Part shown: positions 1 through 9,202 of the stretch, one piece after another
Position numbering within the stretch: position 1 is the first letter of the stretch
Layout of the letters: the number at the start of each line of letters is the position of its first letter
Assembly: GCA_964591605.1 (NCBI GenBank)
Contig: CAZQEN010000014.1
Span: forward strand, 1-44,635
Length of the DNA stretch: 44,635 nucleotides
Direction of reading: 5' to 3'
Origin: CAYLLT01 sp964591605
Lineage (GTDB): Bacteria > Planctomycetota > Phycisphaerae > UBA1845 > PWPN01
Position numbers and translations under genes: made by a program
The notes under the pieces: generated by a model
Databases searched by the model: none
The model's input: only the letters and a program-made list of their open reading frames with translations
What the model was told of the DNA's origin: nothing

Positions 1-1
1 C

Positions 2-2443
2 GCGCTTCGCGACGGGCTCGATTTATACGGCGAAGTCTGCTGCGGGCTGGGCACAGACGTCACCTGGGAACAGTATGTGGCCTCGGCCCGCAGCGCGGGG
101 TCGCGATGGAGCGAGGGCCTGCTGCATGCCGTGTTCGACGGTCTGCGGGGGGTTCCCTTCCACGTTCGAGTCCTGCCGCGGTGCGAGTTTCTGCATTTCG
201 GCACGACCCGCCAGATCATCTCGAGCGGTTATGCCGTTCTGCATCACGACCTGGGTGTCAGCGCGGTCAATGCTCCACTCAACATCGGTAACGACGTGGG
301 CGCAGGGGGCCAACTGGTCGGCACCGGCGCCTGGGTGGAAGGCTGCCGCGTCCAGGCGCGGCTCGAGCTGGGCGGCGATAACGTCGTCACCGGCGTCGAC
401 GTCTCGGCGCCGCTGGCCCTGCCGCGCGGCGCCTGTGTCGATGTCACCGCGGGTCAAGACCGGCAAGGGCAGCGCCTGTGGTTCCTTCGCTGTTACGGCG
501 CGGACGACACGTTCAAGGATACGGTGGCGCAGGGAGCGACGTTCTGCGGCCGTCCGATCCTCGAATGGCTGAAAGCCGTCGGTGCCGGACCGGCTGATGT
601 GTGGGATTCAGGGTCAGACACGGCCGGCCAGACGCTCTGGACCGCCCGGCTGTTCCCGGCGATCGAATCTCCTGATGCGTTTCACCGCTGGCTCTGGATG
701 TTCGACCCCGCTAGGGCGGAAGCGGAGGCGCTGCACCGCTGGAGATCGGCAACCCGATACAGCATGGCGGAGGTTGCCGAGTTGACCGATCTTGAGGCCT
801 TTTTCGGTCGGCGGGCCGACATCGGCTCTCGCAACCTGCTGGCGGCTCTGCGGCGGATGTTCCGACCCGCCAGCGAGATGTCGGCAGCGGAACTGGCCTA
901 CGCCATGCGTCATGCGCCGGACCGGCCGGCATGGCTGGCGGCGGTTCTGCAGGAGGCTCACTGGTACTACCACGCCGGCGACGCGAGGGCATCGGGCGTG
1001 GGCGCACTCGTTTTTCCGCGCGTCATCCACACCATCGGGACAGCGGTGGCTGCGCTGGACGACGAGCGGGGGCATACCATCGGTCAGCGCTGGGCGGAAC
1101 TGACCTCACGCCTGGAGCGTCGCGAACAGGACTGGCTCGAGGCCCTGGGCCTGGGCCTCCATCCGGACCGCGACATCGGGGAGTGGGCTGAGCGGGCCCG
1201 GGCGGCGGCCTTCGAGGCCGTCAGCCGGGCGATCATCTCCAGCGGCCAGGAGTCTGCTTCGTCGCCACCGGCGGGGAGAGCGGCGGATCGACCTGCGGCA
1301 GGCAGGAGAACCGGGCCGGCGAACGCTCTGCGGGCCGACGAGATTGTCTGGGGGCGGGCGCCGGTGCGGCTGGACCTGGCGGGCGGATGGAGCGATACGC
1401 CCCCTTACTCGCTCGAGCACGGGGGGAGCGTCACCAATGTTGCGGTGAATCTGAACGGTCTGCCCCCGATTCAGGCGTATGCGCGCGTCACCTCCGACCT
1501 CGTGGTTCGAATCAGTTCGATCGACCTGGGCGCCCGCATCGAGATCCGCGAGCTCGACGACCTGCTCGACTACCGCCACGCGGAGAGCGAGTTTGCGCTG
1601 GTCAAAGCCGCGCTGGTCCTGAGCGGGTTCTCTCCGCAGGCCGGCGGCCGGCCCGAGGCCTCGCTGGCCGACATGCTGGCCGGATTTGGCGGCGGCATCG
1701 AAGTGACGACGATGGCGGCCATCCCCAAGGGCAGCGGGCTGGGGACGTCCAGCATCATGGGCGCGGTCATCCTGGCCGTGCTTCGGCGCATGATGGGCCA
1801 GACCCTCTCGCCGCGCGAACTCTTCCATGGCGTGCTCCGACTCGAGCAGGCCCTCACCACAGGGGGAGGCTGGCAGGACCAGATCGGCGGCGGGACCGGC
1901 GGAGTAAAAATCATCAGCGCCGCCCCGGGGCTTGTGCCTGATGCGCGCGTGCACTATCTGCCGGCAGACGTGCTCGACCCGCGGCTCAACGGCGGGCGGA
2001 CGCTGCTCTACTACACGGGGATCACGCGATTAGCCCGGAATATCCTCTCCGGAGTGGTGGGCAGGTATCTGAATCGCGACCGCCAGGCAATGGCCACGCT
2101 GCGCCGCATCGGGGATCTGGCGCCGCGGATGGCCGAGGCCGTCTCGGCCAAGGACCTTCCGCTGACGGGTCTGTACATCGACCAGGCGTGGCGGCTCAAC
2201 AAACGGCTGGATCCGGATTCCAGCAACCCGGAGGTCGAGGCGCTGTTGTCCAGAGTCGCACCTCGCATCCACGGGGCCAAGCTGCTGGGGGCCGGCGGCG
2301 GCGGATTCCTGCTGATGGTGTGCAAGTCGGCGGCCGATGCGCTGCGGATTCGAGAGGAATTGCAGGCTTCGCCGCCCAACTCGCGGGCGCGGTTCTTTGA
2401 TTTCCAGATCAACGACGAAGGGCTGGTGGTGACGGTGTGTTGA
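2..2443 (+). CDS. fkp: Bifunctional fucokinase / fucose-1-phosphate guanylyltransferase (FKP-like), 5' truncated
   Basis: The reading frame is open to the window edge, so the start lies upstream; 813 codons are visible. Two parts are seen. The first ~400 residues match the L-fucokinase/pyrophosphorylase domain of FKP proteins (LHFGTT motif, then a beta-helix-like stretch with NIGNDVG). The C-terminal ~370 residues are a GHMP kinase: RAPVRLDLAGGWSDTPPYS near the domain start, the ATP-binding motif PKGSGLGTSS, and the closing LLGAGGGGFLL. A Pro/Ala/Gly-rich linker of about 30 residues separates them. Known FKP enzymes phosphorylate L-fucose to fucose-1-phosphate and then form GDP-fucose in a cytoplasmic salvage route. 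A mutarotase-family gene follows 43 nt downstream. If the guanylyltransferase part proves inactive, the protein could be a fucokinase only; the diagnostic N-terminus is outside the window. Confidence 0.88.
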   Translation, partial: ALRDGLDLYGEVCCGLGTDVTWEQYVASARSAGSRWSEGLLHAVFDGLRGVPFHVRVLPRCEFLHFGTTRQIISSGYAVLHHDLGVSAVNAPLNIGNDVGAGGQLVGTGAWVEGCRVQARLELGGDNVVTGVDVSAPLALPRGACVDVTAGQDRQGQRLWFLRCYGADDTFKDTVAQGATFCGRPILEWLKAVGAGPADVWDSGSDTAGQTLWTARLFPAIESPDAFHRWLWMFDPARAEAEALHRWRSATRYSMAEVAELTDLEAFFGRRADIGSRNLLAALRRMFRPASEMSAAELAYAMRHAPDRPAWLAAVLQEAHWYYHAGDARASGVGALVFPRVIHTIGTAVAALDDERGHTIGQRWAELTSRLERREQDWLEALGLGLHPDRDIGEWAERARAAAFEAVSRAIISSGQESASSPPAGRAADRPAAGRRTGPANALRADEIVWGRAPVRLDLAGGWSDTPPYSLEHGGSVTNVAVNLNGLPPIQAYARVTSDLVVRISSIDLGARIEIRELDDLLDYRHAESEFALVKAALVLSGFSPQAGGRPEASLADMLAGFGGGIEVTTMAAIPKGSGLGTSSIMGAVILAVLRRMMGQTLSPRELFHGVLRLEQALTTGGGWQDQIGGGTGGVKIISAAPGLVPDARVHYLPADVLDPRLNGGRTLLYYTGITRLARNILSGVVGRYLNRDRQAMATLRRIGDLAPRMAEAVSAKDLPLTGLYIDQAWRLNKRLDPDSSNPEVEALLSRVAPRIHGAKLLGAGGGGFLLMVCKSAADALRIREELQASPPNSRARFFDFQINDEGLVVTVC

Positions 2444-2486
2444 TCGCCCCGCGGTTCGCGAACCGGGCGGCCGGTGCGAGGTGCTT

Positions 2487-2810
2487 ATGAAACGCTACGG
2501 GATGGTCATTCGGGTTCGTCCGGAACGGTTCGAGGAATACCGGCGGCACCACGCCGCTGTATGGCCCGGCGTGCTGGACATGATCCGGCAATGCAACATT
2601 CGCAACTACTCCATCTACCACAAGGACGGCTGGCTGTTCAGCTACTTCGAATACGTGGGCACGGATTTTGATGCCGACATGGCGAAGATGGCCGCCGACC
2701 CGCTGACGCAGGAGTGGTGGAAGGTCGTCGGCCCCTGCCAGGAACCTCTTGAGACCCGCGCTCCGGGCGAATGGTGGGCAGATATGGAAGAGGTCTTCCA
2801 CTGCGAGTGA
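2487..2810 (+). CDS. L-rhamnose mutarotase family protein (RhaM/RhaU-like)
   Basis: The 107-residue protein matches the usual size (~104) of the L-rhamnose mutarotase family, which interconverts the alpha and beta anomers of 6-deoxy-hexoses. It starts MKRYGMVIRV and carries the hallmark EYRRHHAAVWP segment containing the catalytic His region, followed by NYSIYHKDGWLFSYFEY and QEWWKVVGPCQ. A GTG six bases upstream is possible, but ATG at 2487 gives the family N-terminus; GAGGTG lies just before it, with short spacing. It follows the FKP-like gene by 43 nt on the same strand, so it is probably co-transcribed. I infer that it supplies the fucokinase with the correct L-fucose anomer; rhamnose remains possible because no other rhamnose gene is in view. 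Confidence 0.87.
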   Translation: MKRYGMVIRVRPERFEEYRRHHAAVWPGVLDMIRQCNIRNYSIYHKDGWLFSYFEYVGTDFDADMAKMAADPLTQEWWKVVGPCQEPLETRAPGEWWADMEEVFHCE

Positions 2811-2845
2811 CGCAGCCAGGCGCGATCCATCCGGACCATCGGGGA

Positions 2846-3568
2846 TCAGACGGTGGACAGGTCGATGATCCAGGCCTGGGGGGTCGTTGCGGTCACGAGG
2901 GCGCGGGCGAGGTTGAGCCACGCTCCGCACGCGTCGAGGACGACGCTGTCCGCCGTGACGATGATGTGCTCGCTGCCCGCCAGCAGGGTATCCGGGTCGG
3001 GGATCACCTGCACCTCCCATGGCCAGCCGGCGGATGCCGCACACTCGTGCATCACCGCCGCAAGGCGGCCGCTGTTGGAGACCGGGCTGTCGAGCAGCCA
3101 GCGGCACGGTCCCGCCCCGGCGCCGGACAGCCACCGGCCCGCGAGCTCGATGGCCGGGCGGGTTTCGTCGACCTTTCGATAGGTGCCGTGCATGCTGGCC
3201 ATGTCACGAAAGCATCCGTCTCGCGCCGCCAGAATCACGCCGCCGCCCAGCGCGCACTCGATGGTCGTGAGCAGGTTGTAGCCGTCGATCAGGATCGGTT
3301 GTCCGCGGATGGCGTCGGGCCCGCACATCGACCGGCGCCGGCGGGCAAGCGAATTGTCCGAACACGCACACCGGCGCACCGCGATGCGCTGCCGCTCGGT
3401 CAGATTGAAGCGATCGCCCACGAGTTTGAGCGCGGAGGGCTCGGCGTAGCCGTTCGAAAACAGCCACGAGAGGTGAACGACCGCCCGGCGCAGCGAGGGG
3501 ATCATCTCCGGGGCGAAGAGGCTGCGGTCTTCGGGGTGTGGCCCGCGGTGCCGGCGGCGATCGGGCAT
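2846..3568 (-). CDS. DUF434 / DUF5616 domain protein
   Basis: This 240-residue protein of unknown function has two recognisable parts. An N-terminal DUF434 helical domain (about residues 20-75) includes SLRRAVVHLSWLFSNGY, GDRFNLTERQR and the Cys-containing VRRCACSD. A following domain starts ILIDGYNLLTTIE and contains GGGVILAARDGCFRDMA, as in DUF5616 proteins; IDGYN is reminiscent of NYN/PIN-type nuclease folds, but I cannot show catalytic residues. The start at 3568 is chosen because an AGGAGG sits 6 nt upstream and overlaps the stop codon of the aldo/keto reductase, leaving a 10-nt gap. The longer frame (to 3652) would lie inside that gene and has only Arg/Pro-rich sequence. It is the second gene of a two-gene operon. 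Confidence 0.8.
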   Translation of the reverse strand: MPDRRRHRGPHPEDRSLFAPEMIPSLRRAVVHLSWLFSNGYAEPSALKLVGDRFNLTERQRIAVRRCACSDNSLARRRRSMCGPDAIRGQPILIDGYNLLTTIECALGGGVILAARDGCFRDMASMHGTYRKVDETRPAIELAGRWLSGAGAGPCRWLLDSPVSNSGRLAAVMHECAASAGWPWEVQVIPDPDTLLAGSEHIIVTADSVVLDACGAWLNLARALVTATTPQAWIIDLSTV

Positions 3569-3578
3569 GCGCCGCCTC

Positions 3579-4550
3579 CTACTCGAAGGCGCGGCGGATC
3601 TCATCAAGTTCCTGCGCGGTGAGCCGCACGCGGGCGGCGGCCGCGTTTTCAACCGCCTGCTGAGCGTTCCGCGCGCCGACCAGCGCAGTCGTCACGCCCG
3701 GCTGAGCGATCACCCACGCGACGGCGAGCTGGCCGAGCGTGCAGCCGTGCCGCCGGGCGATGGGGCCGATCCGCTCCAGCGCCGCCAGGGCGCGGCGCCG
3801 GCTGTCGGGCAGAAACAGCTCCTTACGGCTGCGCACGTCGGTCTCCGGGAACTGCCGCTCCAGGGTGACCTTGCCGGTGAGCAGGCCCATGGCCATCGGG
3901 CTGAAGGCGATGACCCCGATGCGATGCTCACGGCAGAACGGGAGGGCATCGGATTCGATGCCGCGCTCCAGGAGGTTGTAGCGGATCTGGTTGGAGGCTA
4001 CCGCCGCGTGTCCGAGCGCGTCGCGCATCTGCTGCCCGGAGTAGTTCGACACGCCGATCTCGCGGATCTTGCCCTGCTCTTTGAGCCGCAGCAGCGCGCC
4101 CATGGTTTCCTCGGCCGGGGTCGTGGTGTCCGGGGTGTGCACCTGATAGAGGTCGATGCAGTCAATCCCGAGCCGCTGAAGGCTCTGTTCACACTCGTAG
4201 ATGACTGAATCGGCTTTGGCGTTTCGCCGGGCGGCGACCTCATCGCCCTCGGGAGACTTGATCGTGAAATGATGCTGGCCCGGGCCGTCCCAGCGGATGC
4301 CGCACTTGGTGAGGATCCTGACCTTGTCGCGGATCCCGCGGATGGCCCGGCCGACGACGGTTTCGCTGTGGCCCCGGCCGTAGATGGGGGCGGTGTCGAT
4401 CGCATCGACGCCCTGATCGATGGACGCCCGGATGGCCGCCATCGCCTCCTGGTCGTCCGTACCGCCCCAGAACAGCCCGCCGATCGCCCACGCGCCGAAC
4501 GTGATGACCGGTAACTCGAGGGAGCTCTCACCAAGCTTGCGGTGCTCCAT
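3579..4550 (-). CDS. Aldo/keto reductase
   Basis: A cytoplasmic NAD(P)H-dependent aldehyde/ketone reductase of 323 residues, full length for the family. The four catalytic positions are visible: Asp and Tyr in AIDTAPIYGRG, Lys in ILTKCG, and His in LYQVHTPD. The cofactor-binding end is seen in GVSNYSGQQM, FSPMAMGLLTGK and the C-terminal ALVGARNAQQAVEN. An AGGAGG lies about 7 nt before the ATG. It leads an operon with the DUF434 gene, whose ribosome binding site overlaps this stop codon. The substrate cannot be told. The WAIGGLFWGGTDDQEA start resembles the subgroup of YajO/Tas-like sugar or general aldehyde reductases. Confidence 0.92.
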   Translation of the reverse strand: MEHRKLGESSLELPVITFGAWAIGGLFWGGTDDQEAMAAIRASIDQGVDAIDTAPIYGRGHSETVVGRAIRGIRDKVRILTKCGIRWDGPGQHHFTIKSPEGDEVAARRNAKADSVIYECEQSLQRLGIDCIDLYQVHTPDTTTPAEETMGALLRLKEQGKIREIGVSNYSGQQMRDALGHAAVASNQIRYNLLERGIESDALPFCREHRIGVIAFSPMAMGLLTGKVTLERQFPETDVRSRKELFLPDSRRRALAALERIGPIARRHGCTLGQLAVAWVIAQPGVTTALVGARNAQQAVENAAAARVRLTAQELDEIRRAFE

Positions 4551-4750
4551 GGGTCAGCCTCCTGGTTCAAGACCGCCCTTCCCCCCTGCCAACAGGTCGG
4601 GACACGCCCGGAACCGCAAGCGGATGATCCCGCAGCCGTCCCGCCTATCCCGCGTATTCTGCAATTTCTCCGGCCCGGGTCAATTCTGGATTGAGTCTAC
4701 CCGCGGACTTGCAGTACACTCATGAGGTCCCCTCTTCAGGGCCGTCGTAC

Positions 4751-7700
4751 GTGCGTAGAAACCCATGCAGACTGTTCCTTGTCGCTCTGTGTGCGCAGGC
4801 ACTGCCCGCGCTGGCGCAGACGGGCTTCGTGAACTGGGAGAATCCGCACGTCCACCCGCTGGACCTCACGCCCGACGGTTCGGTTCTGCTGGCGGTCAAC
4901 ACCGCGGACAATCGCCTCGAAGTGTTCGACGTATCGTCGGGTCTGCCGCTGCGGGTGGGGGCGGTTCCGGTGGGGATCGATCCAGTTTCAGTCCGGGCCC
5001 GCACCGATACCGAGGCGTGGGTGGTCAACCACATCTCCGACAGTGTCAGCATCGTGAGCCTGGCGACGATGAACGTGGTCGCGACGCTCAAGACGGATGA
5101 CGAGCCCGCGGATGTGGTGTTCGCCGGCAGCCCGGAGCGTGCGTACGTCTCCTGCTCGCAGGCCAACACGGTGCTCGTGTTCGATCCGGTCAACCGGGCG
5201 GCGCCTCCGACCCGCCTGGCCATCGACGGCGAAGATCCGCGGGCGATGGCCGTCGGGCTCAACACGCAGACGGGCCACGTGCAGGTCTACGTCGCGATCT
5301 TCGAGTCCGGAAACACCTCCACGATCCTGGGCGGGGGTCTGACGATGAACAACGGCTACCCGCCGAACGTGGTGAGCAATCCGGCCGGCCCCTACGGCGG
5401 GGTGAATCCCCCGCCCAACAGCGGCGCCGGTTGGAACCCGCCGATCAACCCGGCATTCCTCCCCGGCGGAGCGGCGCCGGCGCCGCGCGTCGGCCTCATT
5501 GTCAAGAACAACGCGGCCGGCCAGTGGATGGATGACAACAATCACGATTGGACGGCGCTGGTGAGCGGCGCCGGCGCGGCCAGCTCCGGCCGCCCGGTGG
5601 GCTGGGACCTCCCGGATCACGATGTCGCGATCATTGACACGCAGACGAGCGGCGTCACCTATGCCAGCGGCCTGATGAACATCTGTATGGCCCTGGCGGT
5701 GAATCCTGCGACGCATCAGGTCACCGTCGTCGGCACGGACGCCACCAATGAAGTGCGGTTCGAGCCGGTGCTGGAGGGGCGCTTCCTGCGGGTGAATCTG
5801 GCGGCGGTCGATCCTCTCCAGCCCGGCACGCCGTCGGTCTTTGACCTGAACCCGCATCTGCTGGCGAGCTACACACGGACGATTCCCTTCGTGCCGATCT
5901 CCCAGAGCGAGCGGAACAAGTCGATCGGCGATCCGCGTGGCATCGTGTGGAACGCGGCCGGCACGCGCGGGTACGTCACCGGCATGGGATCGAACAATGT
6001 GATCGTCATCGACCCCGCCGGCAACCGTCTTGCGCCGGGCGGCCTCGCGCAGGCAGAGCCGTACATCAATGTCGGCGAGGGCCCCACGGGCATCACGCTG
6101 AACGAATCGGCGGGCCGGCTGTACGTGCTCAACAAGTTCGAGGCGAGCATCTCCGTCATCGAGCTGCCCGCGGAGCGCGAGATCGGACGCGTGCCCCTGT
6201 TCGACCCGACGAGTCCCGCCATCAGGATCGGGCGCAGGCACCTGTACGATACGCACCGAAACTCCGGCCTGGGTCACATTTCGTGCGCGTCCTGCCATGT
6301 GGACGCACGGATCGATCGGCTGGCATGGGACCTGGGTGATCCCGCCGGCGTCGTGCAGCCATTCAGCGGGAACTGCCCGGGCGGCGGCTGTCAGGATTGG
6401 CATCCGATGAAGGGTCCGATGACGACCCAGACGCTGCAGGACATCATCGGCAAGGAGCCGCATCACTGGCGCGGCGACCGCTCCGGCATCGAGCAGTTTT
6501 CGAATGCCTTTGCGTTTCTGCTTGGCGGTGATGCCCCCCTGCCCACCACGCCGCCCAACGACGAGATGCAGGAGTTTGAGGACTTCCTGGCCACGATCCG
6601 CATGCCGCCGAATCCGTTCCGGAACTTCGACAACACGCTGCCGACCAACCTGCCGCTGCCCGGGCAGTTCACCACCGGGCGTTTCGGGCCCGCGGGTCAG
6701 CCCCTGCCCAACGGGAACGCCGTCAACGGGCTGGTGGCCTACCGCACCGCGAATCTCGATGGCGTCAACTGCATCGCCTGCCACACGACACCGACCGGCG
6801 CGGGCACCGACACGACCATCCAGGGGCTGAGCTTCGTGCCCATTCCACCCGGTCCTGAGGGCGAGCACCACCTGGCACTGGTTTCGGTCGACGGCTCGAC
6901 CAACATCTCGATCAAGGTGCCGCAGCTTCGCAACCAGTACGAGAAGGTGGGTTTCGAGGCGACGCAGCAGTTCAACCGGGCGGGTTTCGGCTTCCTGCAC
7001 GACGGGAGCGTCGATTCGCTCGCCCGCTTCGTTTCAGAGCCGGTGTTCAACGTGACCTCGAACCAGCAGATCGCCGATCTGGTTGCCTTGATCATGGCCT
7101 TCTCCGGTTCGGATTATCCGCCGCGCACCGCGCTCGAGCCGCCGGGCGTGGCCAGTCTCGACACGCCCGCTTCGGTCGGCACGCAGATCACCGTCGACGG
7201 CAGCAACAAGACCAGTGCGGCGGTCATCGCCCTCATTTCCAGCATGAAATCACAGGCGGACGCGAACAAGGTCGGCTGGATCGCCAGGGGCCTGCAGGGC
7301 GGTCTTCAGCGGGGGGCGCAGTACATCGGCACCGACAACTGGCAGCTCGACCGCGCCGGGGAGATCGTGAACACCGACACGCTGCGGCTGGCCGCGGGCA
7401 ACGGCTCCGAAATCACGTTCACCGTCGTGGTCAAGGGCACCGAGCGGCGCATCGGCATCGACCGCGACGCCGACGGCCACTTCGACCGAGACGAACTCGA
7501 CGCCTGCAGCAACCCGGCCGACCCGCTGAGTATCCCCGGCACGCCGGTCGCTGCCGACTTCAACTGTGACGCGCACGTCGACGAACTCGACATCGCCCAC
7601 ATGAGCACGTGTCAAACCCGGGCCGGTGTCGCGATTTCAGCTCCGGATTGCAGCAACGCCGACCTCGATGGCGACCTTGATGCGGACCTCGACGATTTCG

Positions 7701-7762
7701 CCCGCCTGCAACGCTGCTACAGCGGGCCGCATCGATCGGTCAACCCGACCTGCCAGAACTGA
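4751..7762 (+). CDS. Secreted YVTN beta-propeller / cytochrome c protein with dockerin-like C-terminus
   Basis: About 1003 residues. From GTG 4751 the protein begins with a signal peptide (Arg-rich start, hydrophobic LFLVALCAQALPALA, cleavage before QTG). A TTG at 4691 would extend it by 20 residues and spoil the signal, so 4751 is preferred. Residues ~30-480 form YVTN-type beta-propeller blades (DNRLEVFDVSSG, DSVSIVSLATMNVV, GYVTGMGSNNVIVID, GRLYVLNKFEASISVIE). Two haem c motifs follow, CASCH (~510) and CIACH (~674), in a di-haem cytochrome peroxidase-like region. The tail has DRDADGHFDRDELDAC and two DxDxD stretches ending DDFARLQRCYSG, a planctomycete dockerin-like pattern also found in the 28.9 kb protein. 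I infer an exported redox protein, possibly surface anchored. Its 3' end overlaps the convergent ORF6N gene by 23 nt. Confidence 0.85.
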   Translation: MRRNPCRLFLVALCAQALPALAQTGFVNWENPHVHPLDLTPDGSVLLAVNTADNRLEVFDVSSGLPLRVGAVPVGIDPVSVRARTDTEAWVVNHISDSVSIVSLATMNVVATLKTDDEPADVVFAGSPERAYVSCSQANTVLVFDPVNRAAPPTRLAIDGEDPRAMAVGLNTQTGHVQVYVAIFESGNTSTILGGGLTMNNGYPPNVVSNPAGPYGGVNPPPNSGAGWNPPINPAFLPGGAAPAPRVGLIVKNNAAGQWMDDNNHDWTALVSGAGAASSGRPVGWDLPDHDVAIIDTQTSGVTYASGLMNICMALAVNPATHQVTVVGTDATNEVRFEPVLEGRFLRVNLAAVDPLQPGTPSVFDLNPHLLASYTRTIPFVPISQSERNKSIGDPRGIVWNAAGTRGYVTGMGSNNVIVIDPAGNRLAPGGLAQAEPYINVGEGPTGITLNESAGRLYVLNKFEASISVIELPAEREIGRVPLFDPTSPAIRIGRRHLYDTHRNSGLGHISCASCHVDARIDRLAWDLGDPAGVVQPFSGNCPGGGCQDWHPMKGPMTTQTLQDIIGKEPHHWRGDRSGIEQFSNAFAFLLGGDAPLPTTPPNDEMQEFEDFLATIRMPPNPFRNFDNTLPTNLPLPGQFTTGRFGPAGQPLPNGNAVNGLVAYRTANLDGVNCIACHTTPTGAGTDTTIQGLSFVPIPPGPEGEHHLALVSVDGSTNISIKVPQLRNQYEKVGFEATQQFNRAGFGFLHDGSVDSLARFVSEPVFNVTSNQQIADLVALIMAFSGSDYPPRTALEPPGVASLDTPASVGTQITVDGSNKTSAAVIALISSMKSQADANKVGWIARGLQGGLQRGAQYIGTDNWQLDRAGEIVNTDTLRLAAGNGSEITFTVVVKGTERRIGIDRDADGHFDRDELDACSNPADPLSIPGTPVAADFNCDAHVDELDIAHMSTCQTRAGVAISAPDCSNADLDGDLDADLDDFARLQRCYSGPHRSVNPTCQN

Positions 7763-8423
7763 GACGGCGTCGTCTGCGCGGTACTCTCCGCTCGCCTTGT
7801 GCGCCGTCCTGGCGCCCTGCCTCCCACTCGGTCAGGAATCCGATCGGCTGTTTCTCGGGTTCCTCGGCAGAGGTCATCAGGGATTCGAGAATCTCATAGA
7901 TCCGCTGAATGTGTGCAGCGTGCTCGGCCGTTTTGTTCTTGAACTCGCGTTCCAGTTCCGCGATTTTGTGTGCAAGGTCTTTGTGCGTGGCCAGGATGTG
8001 ACGCAGACGAACGAAGGCCCGCACCACAAGAATGCTGATGCCGACGGCGCGCGGTGAATTGAGCACGTTGGCCGCCATGATGGCCCCATGTTCGGTGAAT
8101 ACGCAAGGCAGATACTTGCGATGCCTGCCGCGTCCGGAACGCCCAACACCGTGGTCGTTTAAGGTCGCATTTTGCGACCTTAGAAGTGCCGATTCTTCCC
8201 GCGTGAGCCGAAACATGAAATCTGCTGGAAAACGACTGATATTGCGCTTCACCTGCTCGTTGAGGCGTTTTGTCGCTACCCCGTAAAGGTCGGCCAGGAC
8301 AGAGTCAGTGATGACCCGGTGCCCGCGGATCAGCAGAATGGCTCGTTCAATCCTCTCAACACGAATCTCATCCTCGGCGTGAGATTCCTTGCGGCGCCCG
8401 TCGTTGGAGCCCTTCCTGGTCAT
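7740..8423 (-). CDS. ORF6N domain-containing protein
   Basis: The 227-residue frame from ATG 8423 carries the ORF6N domain (about residues 18-110): ERIERAILLIRGHRVITDS, VLADLYGVATKRLNEQVKRN, SRFPADFMFRLT and FTEHGAIMAANVL are all typical. ORF6N is a DNA-binding domain of phage antirepressor type, but bacterial chromosomes carry many single copies whose role is unknown. A coiled-coil-like region follows (AELEREFKNKTAEHAAH). Relatives normally stop soon after a QIGF motif; here QPIGF is followed by about 30 extra Arg/Gly-rich residues that run into the 3' end of the convergent cytochrome gene, suggesting a lost stop codon. No strong ribosome binding site is seen. No other phage gene is nearby. 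Confidence 0.8.
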   Translation of the reverse strand: MTRKGSNDGRRKESHAEDEIRVERIERAILLIRGHRVITDSVLADLYGVATKRLNEQVKRNISRFPADFMFRLTREESALLRSQNATLNDHGVGRSGRGRHRKYLPCVFTEHGAIMAANVLNSPRAVGISILVVRAFVRLRHILATHKDLAHKIAELEREFKNKTAEHAAHIQRIYEILESLMTSAEEPEKQPIGFLTEWEAGRQDGAQGERRVPRRRRRLSSGRSG

Positions 8424-8597
8424 GATGGGCAGCCAACATAGCCGGTCCAATCGCGGAAGGTCAATTGCCTCTGATCGGCAACCCCTGGGGATAGCACCAG
8501 TCATTTCGACTCTGAGGTCCCCCCACTCCCGACGAAAGAACACACATGGCGGCATCCCGACCGGCCAGTTCGTAACGGACTGGCGCCCGGCACTGCC

Positions 8598-9191
8598 TCA
8601 TCGCCAGGTGAGGACCTCCTGACGGACCTTCTCACGGCCGAACCAGAAAAAGACGAAGACGGGCAGGGTCCAGCCCCAGAGCAGCCCGGCGAAAACGCCG
8701 ATCAGCGAAAAGAGCTTCACCATCTGGAAGCTCCCGGCGGGCATCGGTTGAGTCTGCGCCACGTACTCGGATGACAGATATCCCAGGAACGCCGACATCA
8801 TGGCCATGAAGATCTTGGCAACCGCCCAGACCCAGATCAGGCGGTATCCCCAGAGACGGCGGCCAAGCAGGCCGATTCCGGAGATCAGCAGCAGAAGGGC
8901 AACGGCCGTGCTGAACGCCGCGGTGATCATCATCGGGACGCCGTAGCGTTCCAGCATCGCCCGGGTCTGCGGCTCATCGGTAACCTGCGACCAGATGATC
9001 CCCCACAGGCCCATCAGCACACCGCCAACGCCGACCACGATCGCGATCACCCCCAGCACGGCGGGCCACCGGGCCTCAGCCGCCCGGGCAGGTGCGGCGT
9101 ACGGGACGGTCGGCGGGGCCGCCGGCGGAGGCGCCACCGGTGGAGGAGAATGGAGGCCAGCGTCGGCGGATGCACGCTCGTCGGACGACAT
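8598..9191 (-). CDS. Small membrane protein, four predicted helices
   Basis: A 197-residue hypothetical protein. A Pro/Ala-rich cytoplasmic N-terminus (about 45 residues) precedes four hydrophobic segments: AVLGVIAIVVGVGGVLMGLW, ITAAFSTAVALLLLISGIG, LIWVWAVAKIFMAMMSAF and LFSLIGVFAGLLWGWTLPVFVFFW. The arrangement resembles generic planctomycete membrane proteins of unknown role. ATG 9191 is chosen because a purine-rich AGGGGGATT lies just upstream; the longer upstream frame is a shadow of the cyclase gene. It starts 11 nt after the cyclase stop, so the two are probably co-transcribed. No function can be assigned. Confidence 0.75.
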   Translation of the reverse strand: MSSDERASADAGLHSPPPVAPPPAAPPTVPYAAPARAAEARWPAVLGVIAIVVGVGGVLMGLWGIIWSQVTDEPQTRAMLERYGVPMMITAAFSTAVALLLLISGIGLLGRRLWGYRLIWVWAVAKIFMAMMSAFLGYLSSEYVAQTQPMPAGSFQMVKLFSLIGVFAGLLWGWTLPVFVFFWFGREKVRQEVLTWR

Positions 9192-9202
9192 ACGCAATCC
9201 CC

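Noticed and set aside
4988..7000. 670-codon minus-strand frame opposite the cytochrome gene
   Set aside because: Arg/Gly/Val-rich antisense shadow of a protein with CxxCH and YVTN motifs.
8421..8555. Upstream extension of the ORF6N gene to 8555
   Set aside because: The extra 44 residues are not part of the ORF6N family; ATG 8423 gives the expected start.
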